A program made the position numbers and the translations under genes. DNA of 36,621 nt, from contig NZ_AOJE01000025.1 of NCBI RefSeq assembly GCF_000337915.1, positions 45,648 to 82,268 on the forward strand, in the 5' to 3' direction. A model generated the notes under the pieces. It searched no databases. It was not told where the DNA came from and saw nothing but the letters and a program-made list of their open reading frames with translations. Of the stretch, positions 1-6,149 are shown piece by piece. This stretch comes from Halorubrum saccharovorum DSM 1137 (GTDB lineage Archaea > Halobacteriota > Halobacteria > Halobacteriales > Haloferacaceae). Numbering within the stretch: the stretch's first letter is position 1; every line of letters begins with the position of its first letter.

Positions 1-38
1 CTCACTCATCGAAATCCCGTTGAAATCACACCCTCGAT

Positions 39-460
39 TCCCATGGGATCACCGACCCCCCACATTTTGTTTTTAGACGGGGTCGCGCTCAGAAACTCGT
101 CACCCCTCACACCGACCACCAGATCCAGTAGCTCCAGTACAAATCCATGGAATCCCATGGGATCACCAATACACACGTTCACCACCACTTCACTCCATTC
201 ACACGCCGAAATCTCGTCTGAAACACCCCTCGATTTCCATGGGATCACCGACCCCCCACATTTTGTTTTTAGACGGGGTCGCGCTCAATACTCAGTGAGA
301 TTCACGGGGAACAACTCACCCCATGAGATCCCATGGGATCACCAATACACACGTCCACAGCCACCTCACCACTGTCACGCGCCGGAAACTCGTCTGAAAC
401 ACCCCTTGATTCCCATGGGATCACCGACCCCCCACATTTTGTTTTTAGACGGGGTCGCGC
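39..460 (+). repeat. Left repeat array: five palindromes and three hairpin boxes
   Basis: Palindromes centred on CCATGG lie at 39-48, 153-162, 235-244, 329-338 and 411-420. Those at 39, 235 and 411 are each followed 4 bp later by a nearly identical 36-bp box (53-88, 249-284, 425-460). Each box reads CGACCCC, then an AT-rich middle with ATTTTGTTTTTAGA, then GGGGTCGCGC, so its ends can pair as a stem. The palindromes at 153 and 329 are instead followed by CACCAATACACACG. The two classes alternate, and the 153/235 and 329/411 pairs are both 82 bp apart. Confidence 0.9.
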
Positions 461-561
461 GATATGACTCAACCCCCCTCGCTCAACAACTCAGCGAAGT
501 CGGCGGCAGCTGTCGCAGGGCTGTCGCTGTCACGACCCTGCTGTACTACTCGCGGGCAACT

Positions 562-628
562 GTTATGCTTACTATTAATAAAAAAATTAAAAAATAGAAT
601 AGATAGTTAATATAATGGTTATACACAG
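562..628. other. AT-rich core, candidate unwinding element
   Basis: This is a run of almost pure A and T, with runs such as AAAAAAATTAAAAAATAG, lying between the left and right repeat arrays. Nothing else in the window is as AT-rich. Its central position between inverted repeats suits a duplex-unwinding element. A promoter cluster is possible, but no gene starts next to it. Confidence 0.55.
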
Positions 629-736
629 AAACCCTTAAGTAGATATGTCCCGTACATTACCGTAGAGGGTCTTACCGACAGACCTACCGCACGGAGTGGG
701 GTAGGGTCGTCCCTCGACCCCCTCCGCCTTTTCCTC

Positions 737-1162
737 GCGCCCCCCGCTAAAAACAAAATGTGGGGGTGCGAGATCCCATGGGATTTCGGGGACGTGAAAC
801 TGCTTATTTTGGGGGTAGAACGTCGAACACACGTCACAGTACGGAGTACCGTGATCCCATGGGATTCCATGGATTGAGGTGTTTCGACTATTCACCGAGA
901 GTATTTTGAGCGAGATATGAACCGTGATCCAGTGACTTTGGCCGAGATTGAGTTACATCACGAGATCCGTCTGTGAGGTGCGCGCGACATCAGTCACTGC
1001 GTCACTGATCAGGGGGTGTTCGTGTTGAGCGCGCGACCCCCGCTAAAAACAAAATGTGGGGGGTCGGTGATCCCATGGGATTACGGGGTCGTGAATCTGG
1101 TTATTCTCGGGGTAGACCCGTGTTTCTATGCCGCAAGTGGGGAGTACGGCAATCCCATGGAA
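737..1162 (-). repeat. Right repeat array: inverted palindromes and two hairpin boxes
   Basis: These are inverted copies of the left array. Hairpin boxes lie at 737-770 and 1031-1066 and read GCTAAAAACAAAATGTGGGG through their middles. Each is followed by a palindrome (774-783, 1071-1080). A second palindrome follows at 855-864 and 1153-1162, that is 81 and 82 bp further on. The 855 copy also carries the extra TTCCATGGAT arm seen at 143-152 on the left. The arms of the boxes have drifted (CGCCCCC against GGGGTGCG; CGACCCCC against GGGGGGTCG) but can still mostly pair. Confidence 0.88.
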
Positions 1163-1166
1163 TTTC

Positions 1167-1225
1167 CACTGGAGTCACTGGACCCACTGGAGCGGGGGGT
1201 ACCACTGGATCTGGTGGTTCACTGG
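1167..1225 (+). repeat. CACTGG iterons upstream of the 1301 gene
   Basis: Five CACTGG cores start at 1167, 1176, 1185, 1203 and 1220, with spacings of 9, 9, 18 and 17 bp. A GGTGGTT motif is repeated at 1213 and 1230. They end about 45 bp before the TATA box of the next gene. Short regularly spaced direct repeats like these are typical operators of ribbon-helix-helix proteins and typical plasmid iterons. The next gene encodes an N-terminal ribbon-helix-helix, so autoregulation is a reasonable inference. Confidence 0.6.
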
Positions 1226-1268
1226 ATCCGGTGGTTAATTTCACCTGAAATCCGCAACTCAACAAGGC

Positions 1269-1275
1269 ATATAAG
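1269..1275 (+). promoter_or_regulatory. TATA box of the ribbon-helix-helix protein gene
   Basis: ATATAAG lies 26-32 bp before the ATG at 1301, the spacing expected for a leaderless haloarchaeal transcript. There is no Shine-Dalgarno sequence before the ATG, which agrees with leaderless translation. Confidence 0.65.
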
Positions 1276-1300
1276 GGGCGCGATCTGACACCGAAATACG

Positions 1301-2743
1301 ATGACCTCAATCCAAACTACAGTCGATGACGACATCGCGGACGCATTTACTCAATGGGCCGAAGAGAATTACAAAAGTAAAGCCGCTGCACTCCGCGATT
1401 ACATCAAAAAAGCCCCAAAAGGCGAATCCGTTCACAGCGCCACAACAAACGAAGACCTCGAAGACCAGATCGAAGACCTCCGCGACACGATCGAATCTGG
1501 GTCGATCAACGTTCAGAATCAGACTCATCAGAATCAGGAACAGAACAGTGCTGAATCCGAAAATGAAGACGTGGATCTGATCGAGATGTACGACCCGGAT
1601 GTTGACGCAGAGGAGTTGCCTGACGACCTCACCCCGGAACACGACGATGAATCGTGCGTGCGCAAAGACATCCTCGAATCTGTAGTCAAAAAGTGGGAGG
1701 AAACCGGTGAAGTCCCCGAGCTGAATCCGACGCACATCAGCACGGATCCCCGTCCGCAAGGCGGTGACACACCCGTTGCGCTCGGCATCGGGATTATTCA
1801 GCACCGATTCGAGAACACGATCCAGCACTCCTCGATTGTGGACGTGTTAGCGTCTGATAACGGTGGATTAGGGTACACGAAGCAGTACGTCCGGGAAAAC
1901 GGGCACGCTCACGACATTGCAGGCACTATGGTGCCTGTCCCCGGCGAGGATGGCGTGTACATCGTGGATGACGACGTTAAGTCAGCCGCACTCACCCAAA
2001 CCGAACACGAAATCGAAACTGAAGTACAGGCGCTCGAAAATGCGGATGATTGGCGGTCGTTCGATGCGTCGATTCGGAAGCTGGATGACCTCCTGAAAGA
2101 CCTCCGGACGATTAAGCAGAACATGGGTGTGACGAGTCAGATCAGCGAGGACGATGTTAATGACGACATCATAGCTGCTGGCCGTGATCTCAGCGAAGAC
2201 CTGTTCTTCGACGCGCTCGCGGACGCTGAAGGCGTTGTTGAGGAGTTTGAGGAGCGGTTAGAAGAGATGCGTGACGCAGATACGTATCCGGAGTACGTGG
2301 CTGCTGACCCCGACTATAACCGTGTAATCAACGCTAAGGCCACGGTCCAAAAGCCGGGCGATCATGATGACCCATACGGTGCGTTATCGCAAGACGATCT
2401 CAGCGCCGCTGACGACGTACAAGACCGGTTTGAGGAGGTCAGAGGGCAAATCAAGAGAGTTCGGTATCACAAACAGGGCATGATTGAGGAATCCGAAAAA
2501 CGCCGCGTTGAGTACCGCGAACTGGGTGTTCAGAACCTCGTGGACATCGCGATGGAAACAGAGGATCTGAGTGTCGCTGAATCGGCAGTGAACGCTATTG
2601 ACGACCTACACGCCTGCAAACACAGCACTACACGACAGACGTATGCTGATCTAACGATTGAGGTGGATTACCAGTCGATGCGCAGTAAACTCACCCGTAA
2701 TTTCCGGCAGTTAGAGAGCTGTGATTGGGGTCTTTGGGGTTAG
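1301..2743 (+). CDS. Ribbon-helix-helix / coiled-coil protein, candidate replicon protein
   Basis: I do not recognise the family of this 480-residue acidic protein. Residues 4-38 look like a ribbon-helix-helix DNA-binding domain: a short strand (IQTTVDDD), then two helices including AEENYKSKAAALRDYIKKA. Residues 40-115 are a polar, acidic linker. Residues 155-225 could be a winged-helix-like unit (GYTKQYVREN, then a hairpin around GVYIVDD). Residues 232-275, 300-325 and 370-410 are charged helices likely to form coiled coils. There is no Walker A motif, no HUH rolling-circle motif and no primase or recombinase signature. It starts leaderless behind its TATA box and CACTGG iterons, with the palindrome array further upstream. 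Its lower GC and mixed third positions differ from the chromosomal genes to the right. By position I infer an initiator, partition or copy-control protein of an integrated plasmid. Confidence 0.8.
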   Translation: MTSIQTTVDDDIADAFTQWAEENYKSKAAALRDYIKKAPKGESVHSATTNEDLEDQIEDLRDTIESGSINVQNQTHQNQEQNSAESENEDVDLIEMYDPDVDAEELPDDLTPEHDDESCVRKDILESVVKKWEETGEVPELNPTHISTDPRPQGGDTPVALGIGIIQHRFENTIQHSSIVDVLASDNGGLGYTKQYVRENGHAHDIAGTMVPVPGEDGVYIVDDDVKSAALTQTEHEIETEVQALENADDWRSFDASIRKLDDLLKDLRTIKQNMGVTSQISEDDVNDDIIAAGRDLSEDLFFDALADAEGVVEEFEERLEEMRDADTYPEYVAADPDYNRVINAKATVQKPGDHDDPYGALSQDDLSAADDVQDRFEEVRGQIKRVRYHKQGMIEESEKRRVEYRELGVQNLVDIAMETEDLSVAESAVNAIDDLHACKHSTTRQTYADLTIEVDYQSMRSKLTRNFRQLESCDWGLWG

Positions 2744-2939
2744 GTTTCTCAGTTCTCTGTTGTTAGTTCTCTTTCTGTTTTTCGTTCCCGTGACTGCGAA
2801 CAGACTCACGCAGTCACTGGGTTCGAGTTCGGTTTCGGATCTCGATGAGATTGAGGACATGGCAGACGATGCTGTGGAGGCCGTTGAGGACCATGCTGAG
2901 GGGAACCGTGACGATGTTGTTGGTGGTGTTGAGGCGTAG
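2721..2939 (+). CDS. Possible small secreted or membrane-anchored acidic protein
   Basis: A 72-codon frame with a GTG start overlaps the end of the preceding gene by 23 bp. Residues 8-24 are strongly hydrophobic (FLSSLLLVLFLFFVPVTA), like a signal peptide or one membrane helix. The tail is acidic and protein-like (SDLDEIEDMADDAVEAVEDH). The overlap would suit translational coupling to the 1301 gene. No family is recognised, and the inverted repeat GTGACTGCG/CGCAGTCAC (2790-2817) lies inside it, so the frame may be fortuitous and the DNA may serve as a binding site. Confidence 0.3.
   Translation: MIGVFGVRFLSSLLLVLFLFFVPVTANRLTQSLGSSSVSDLDEIEDMADDAVEAVEDHAEGNRDDVVGGVEA
2790..2817. repeat. Inverted repeat GTGACTGCG / CGCAGTCAC
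   Basis: Two perfect 9-bp arms (2790-2798 and 2809-2817) are separated by 10 bp. The right arm runs into GTCACTGG (2813-2820), the octamer also found at 1174-1181 and 3010-3017 and reversed at 929-936 and 2949-2956. The arm GTGACTGCG recurs at 2952-2960. It may be a protein site of the element or a transcription-end hairpin after the 1301 gene. Confidence 0.5.
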
Positions 2940-3318
2940 GCGGGTCGGCCAGTGACTGCGGGTGGGGTGACGGCGTCCGTCTTTTCTGCGGTGTGCGGTG
3001 AATCGACGAGTCACTGGCCTCGGATGATCGATCCGAATGATGGCCTCGGATGAGCAATCAGAAACGCATCTCGATGGCTCTCCCGATTTACTCGACCCCA
3101 TAGATGCTCAGTTCTTCATCGAACCCGTTCCGTCTCAAAGCGTCACTCGACCCCAAATACTAACATGAATGCCGTTTTGGTTCTTCCCGAATCGACAGAC
3201 GGCGGCGACCGTCGTCACGGAGCGTGACGAAATCACCCCTCGAAATGAACCCGAAATACTACCGATCGCTACGCTGTCCCGTGGTTTGCTATGTATCCGC
3301 ACCAAGAGGGTGTGTGAC
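2940..3318. other. Gene-free end of the accessory block
   Basis: No convincing gene is visible. The stretch holds two more GTCACTGG sites (2949-2956 reversed and 3010-3017) and a 13-bp direct repeat TGGCCTCGGATGA at 3015-3027 and 3041-3053. It runs up to the 3' end of tRNA-Arg. I found no integrase here; if the element has one, it lies to the left of the window or was lost. Confidence 0.5.
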
Positions 3319-3390
3319 GGGCGCGACGGGATTTGAACCCGCGGCATCTTGGTCCGGAACCAAGTGCTCTGTCCGCTGAGCTACGCGCCC
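3319..3390 (-). tRNA. tRNA-Arg (anticodon CCG)
   Basis: Read on the minus strand this is a full 72-nt cloverleaf. The acceptor GGGCGCG pairs with CGCGCCC, the D stem is GCTC/GAGC, the anticodon stem CTTGG/CCAAG encloses the loop TTCCGGA (anticodon CCG), and the T arm is GCGGG-TTCAAAT-CCCGT. No intron and no encoded CCA. Its 3' end faces the low-GC block, which is where integrative elements that target tRNA genes would lie. A TTTAA-like box at about 3417-3421 lies 27-31 bp before the mature 5' end and may be its promoter. Confidence 0.95.
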
Positions 3391-3854
3391 TCACGACCGG
3401 ATATCCGCGGCGAGCGTTTAACGCTTCTGACTGCGGTCGCCCGGATCGGTCGACGGCGGGAAATCGACGCAGTCCGGCTCGGCACTGTCACCCCGGCGAG
3501 ACGCCTTTTGAAGGTGAGATCTCCACTCGAAATCGTCCCCTTCGCCGCCGTGCTGCTGTCACCGGCGATGTTCGACGGCGCGCTCACCGCGATCGACGAG
3601 GAGCGCGCCGGGCTTCTCGCGATGGCGCAGGCGCGTTCGCGCTCTGCGTGAGCGGCGGATTCGCCGACGCATGGGACGCGGCCGAGGCGAGGGATCTGAG
3701 CCGCCGAGGCGATCCGCTTCGACGGGAGGGAAGGCCCAGCGACCCGATGACGGGAGATCGCTCGCAGCCACCTGTGCTCGCCTCTGATTATCCCGTCTGA
3801 TACTCTGAGGGCGCGGGTTTATCCGATCGCACCCGAAGGGGAGACCGAACTAGC
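3391..3854. other. Intergenic stretch without a confident gene
   Basis: Several short overlapping frames exist, but none has a good start, promoter and family. The most protein-like stretch is in the frame ending at 3651 (FDGALTAIDEERAGLLAMA), which I leave uncalled. A TATA-like GGTTTATCC at about 3816-3824 and a purine run GGGGAGA at 3838-3844 near the right end probably serve the histidine kinase gene. Confidence 0.4.
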
Positions 3855-5534
3855 GTGACCCTCCGCCCGACCGATCGTCCGTCGACCGCCCGTCGAGACG
3901 CCCGCGCCGGCGACGACCGCCGGGAGTCCGACGACGGCGGGGAAGACGGCTCCGTCCGCGAGCCGCCAGCCGCGAACGGGGCGGCAGCGACGACCGGGGC
4001 GACGGGGGCGCGCGGTGAGGCTGACGCGGACGAGGATGTCGAGTCGGCCATCCCGGACGCTCCGGGTGCCGACCGCTTCGTCGCGGCCGTCGCGGTCGAC
4101 GGCGAAGTGCTGTTCGCCGGGCCCTCGGTGCCCGCGGTGCTCGGGGTCGAGCGGACGGCCCTCCTCGGGGGAGACCTGCTGGACCACGTCCACCCGAACG
4201 ACCGCGAGCCCGTCGCCGACGCGCTCTCCGCGGTCGCGACCGACCGCGTCGTCACCCACCGGCTCCGTCACGCCAACGGCGGATTCGTCTGGGTCGAGTC
4301 GGTCGTCGACGAGGAGTTGGCCCCCGAGTTCGGCGGGCGCGTCGTCACCGCGCGCCGCGTCGACGCCGAGCAGGCCTTCCCGGAGCGGTTCCGAGAGTTC
4401 TTGGAGTACGGCACGGACCTGGTCACCGTCGTCGACGACGACGGTCGAGTCCGGTACGAGAGCCCGTCGGTCGAGGAGGTGCTCGGCTACGAGCAGGGGT
4501 CGACCGTGGGGCGGTCCCCGCTCGGCTACGTCCACCCCGACGACCGCGAGCGCGTGACGGAGCGGTTCTACCGCGCGCTCAACGACCCCGACGCGACGCC
4601 CACATTGGAGTACCGCTACCGCACCGCCGACGGCGACTGGGTCTGGCTGGAGTCCCGGACCCGGTCGCTGCCGGCCGACGCCGCGGTCGGGCACTTGCTC
4701 ATCAACTCGCGAGACGTGAGCGAGCGGAAGGCGCGCGAGCGCCGCCTCACCGACCGCAACGAGCGGCTGGACCGCTTCGCCAGCATCGTCTCCCACGATC
4801 TCCGAAACCCGCTGTCGGTGATCCGGGGGTCGATGGAGATGGCACGGCTGAAAGGCGACACCGAGCCGCTGGAGCGCGGCGAGCGCGCCGTCGACCGGAT
4901 CGACCAGCTGGTCTCGGAGTTGCTGACGCTCGCCCGACAGGGATCCGGGATCGACGAGCCGACCGAGTTCGCGCTCGGCGCCGTCGCCCGCGAGGCGTGG
5001 GACACCGCCGGGAGCGCGGACGCGAGGCTCGTCGTGGGCGCCGACGCCCGGGTGCGCGGCGACCGCGGTCGCCTGAGACAGGCGTTCGAGAACCTGTTCC
5101 GGAACGCGACGGAACACGCCGCGCCGGACGGCGGAGAAAGCGTTCGACCGACCGACGGGGGCGAGGACGCCCGGCCGACCGACGGCCCGAGCGACGCCCG
5201 GCCGACCGATGGCGACGAGGACGCCCCGCTCACCGTCGTCGTGACCGCGACCGACGGGGGGTTCCTCGTGGCCGACGACGGACCGGGGATCGCCCCGGCG
5301 CACCGCGAGGCGGTCTTCGACCCCGGCTTCACGACCCGCGAGGCCGGGACGGGCTACGGGCTCGACATCGTCCGCGAGGTCGTCGAGTCGCACGGCTGGA
5401 CGGTCGGGCTCCGGGGCGGCGGCGCGGACCCCCCGTGCCCGGACGACGTGGCAGTCCCCGGTGGGGCGTGCTTCGTGGTCCGAGGGCCCGCCCCCCACGC
5501 GGCCGAGGCGGGCGAGCCGTGGATCGACGGGTGA
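3855..5534 (+). CDS. PAS-domain sensor histidine kinase
   Basis: The product is a 559-residue protein with no membrane helix, so a cytoplasmic sensor. Two PAS domains span about 73-175 and 180-290. The second ends in the usual RDVSERKARERRL linker. The HisKA box SHDLRNPL carries the phospho-accepting H314. The ATPase domain follows with N box FENLFRNATEHA (about 411-422), G1 DDGPGIA (474-480), F box FDPGFTT and G2 GTGYGLDIV. An acidic run of three 9-residue repeats (429-455) sits between N box and G1. The start is GTG with a purine-rich stretch before it. There is no response-regulator gene beside it, so it is an orphan kinase, common in haloarchaea; signal and partner are unknown. The low-complexity N-terminus (1-70) leaves the exact start uncertain. 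Confidence 0.9.
   Translation: MTLRPTDRPSTARRDARAGDDRRESDDGGEDGSVREPPAANGAAATTGATGARGEADADEDVESAIPDAPGADRFVAAVAVDGEVLFAGPSVPAVLGVERTALLGGDLLDHVHPNDREPVADALSAVATDRVVTHRLRHANGGFVWVESVVDEELAPEFGGRVVTARRVDAEQAFPERFREFLEYGTDLVTVVDDDGRVRYESPSVEEVLGYEQGSTVGRSPLGYVHPDDRERVTERFYRALNDPDATPTLEYRYRTADGDWVWLESRTRSLPADAAVGHLLINSRDVSERKARERRLTDRNERLDRFASIVSHDLRNPLSVIRGSMEMARLKGDTEPLERGERAVDRIDQLVSELLTLARQGSGIDEPTEFALGAVAREAWDTAGSADARLVVGADARVRGDRGRLRQAFENLFRNATEHAAPDGGESVRPTDGGEDARPTDGPSDARPTDGDEDAPLTVVVTATDGGFLVADDGPGIAPAHREAVFDPGFTTREAGTGYGLDIVREVVESHGWTVGLRGGGADPPCPDDVAVPGGACFVVRGPAPHAAEAGEPWIDG
5139..5219 (+). repeat. 27-bp tandem repeat inside the histidine kinase
   Basis: Three in-frame 27-bp units encode SVRPTDGGE, DARPTDGPS and DARPTDGDE. 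They lengthen the loop between the N box and G1 box of the ATPase domain without breaking the frame. Units two and three are nearly identical, so the expansion looks recent. Confidence 0.85.
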
Positions 5535-5578
5535 CCGCGATCGGCGCGGGCGACACGGGAGCGTCCCGTCCCGTCGCG

Positions 5579-5584
5579 TTTATT
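5579..5584 (+). promoter_or_regulatory. TATA box of rimI
   Basis: TTTATT lies 24-29 bp before the GTG at 5608. This spacing decides for the GTG at 5608 over upstream in-frame starts inside the kinase gene, giving a leaderless message. Confidence 0.55.
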
Positions 5585-5607
5585 CCTCCCGCGCGCCAAT
5601 CCGGCCC

Positions 5608-6081
5608 GTGACCCCCGTGGACGCGACCGTCCGGCCGGTCGAGCGCGCCGACCTCCTCGCCGTGATCCGGATCGAGCGGGCGTGCTTCTCGGACCCGTGG
5701 CCGTACGACGCCTTCGAGCGGCTGCTCGACGAGCCCGCGTTCCTCGTCGCGGAGCGGGAGGGGGCGGTCGTCGGCTACGTCGTCGCGGATTCCACCCCGA
5801 ATCACGGGCGCGACATCGGCCACGTGAAGGACCTCGCGGTCCACCCCGAGGCGCGCGAGGAGGGGATCGGTCGGACGCTGCTTCGGTCCGCGCTCGCGCG
5901 GCTTCGCGCCGTCGGCGTCGCCGTCGTGCGGCTGGAGGTCCGCGAGAGCAACGCGGCCGCGCGCTCGCTGTACGCGGACGAGGGGTTCGACCCGATCCGC
6001 CGCATCTCGAACTACTACCGAGACGGCGAAGACGCGCTCGTGCTCGTCGTCGACCTCGCGGAGTGGGCCGGCGGGGAGTGA
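5608..6081 (+). CDS. rimI: RimI-type N-acetyltransferase
   Basis: The product is a 157-residue GNAT acetyltransferase that uses acetyl-CoA to acetylate protein N-termini; archaeal members act broadly rather than only on ribosomal protein S18. The family order is clear: an N-terminal RPVERADLLAVIRIERACF segment with SDPWPYDAFERLL, the central strand, then motif A with the acetyl-CoA loop REEGIGRTLL, then EVRESNAAARSLYADEGF and YYRDGEDALVL. Length is normal for RimI. A longer frame reaches back to 5461 inside the kinase gene, but its arginine-rich N-terminus is not family-like, and a TATA box sits 24-29 bp before the GTG chosen here. An alternative GTG lies at 5617. Confidence 0.9.
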   Translation: MTPVDATVRPVERADLLAVIRIERACFSDPWPYDAFERLLDEPAFLVAEREGAVVGYVVADSTPNHGRDIGHVKDLAVHPEAREEGIGRTLLRSALARLRAVGVAVVRLEVRESNAAARSLYADEGFDPIRRISNYYRDGEDALVLVVDLAEWAGGE

Positions 6082-6095
6082 CGGCCGCGTTGCTC

Positions 6096-6111
6096 ACGCG
6101 GAGTTCCGCGT
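6096..6111. terminator. Small palindrome after rimI
   Basis: ACGCGGA and TCCGCGT form perfect 7-bp arms with 2 bp between them, 14 bp after the rimI stop and just before the promoter of pepF, followed by TTGACA. It could help end rimI transcripts or be an operator for pepF. Evidence is weak. Confidence 0.3.
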
Positions 6112-6149
6112 TTGACAAGCCTTAGTGCCCCAGGGGCGAATCCCGTGGT

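Larger units (their letters stand above)
1..1300. other. Origin-like non-coding repeat region
   Basis: No reading frame here looks like a protein; the open frames run through repeats. Three copies of a palindrome-plus-hairpin module lie on the left and two inverted copies on the right of an AT-rich core at about 562-628. Phased CACTGG iterons and a TATA box then lead into the gene at 1301. An AT-rich core flanked by inverted protein-binding repeats next to a DNA-binding protein gene is the usual layout of archaeal theta-type origins. No Orc1/Cdc6 gene is in the window, so the replication role is inference. A partition site or regulatory array is the alternative. The palindrome at 39 lacks its 82-bp partner inside the window, so the array probably continues to the left. 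Confidence 0.6.

Noticed and set aside
39-460. CRISPR array
   Set aside because: The repeats are 36-bp hairpins joined to palindromes with long, partly repeated spacers of uneven length, and no cas gene is near. They invert on the other side of the AT-rich core.
43-597. Long plus-strand frame across the left repeat array
   Set aside because: It only translates the DNA repeats, has no promoter or start signal of its own, and the protein repeats are a by-product of the palindromes and hairpin boxes.
1054-1248. Collagen-like frame with repeated GPTG/GG motifs
   Set aside because: The repeats arise from the CACTGG iterons. The frame crosses the promoter-proximal array and has no support as a gene.
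1271-1282. Second att copy of the tRNA-Arg 3' end (GGGGCGCGA at about 1275)
   Set aside because: Only about eight bases resemble the tRNA end, far too short, and they lie inside the promoter of the 1301 gene.
1301-2743. Orc1/Cdc6 or rolling-circle Rep identity for the 480-residue protein
   Set aside because: No GxxGxGK Walker A, no AAA+ sensor motifs, no HUH motif and no catalytic tyrosine context could be found on reading the protein.
3349-3651. Possible 100-codon gene after tRNA-Arg
   Set aside because: Its first part runs through the tRNA gene, there is no promoter for an internal start, and no family is recognised. Only the last 40 residues look protein-like.
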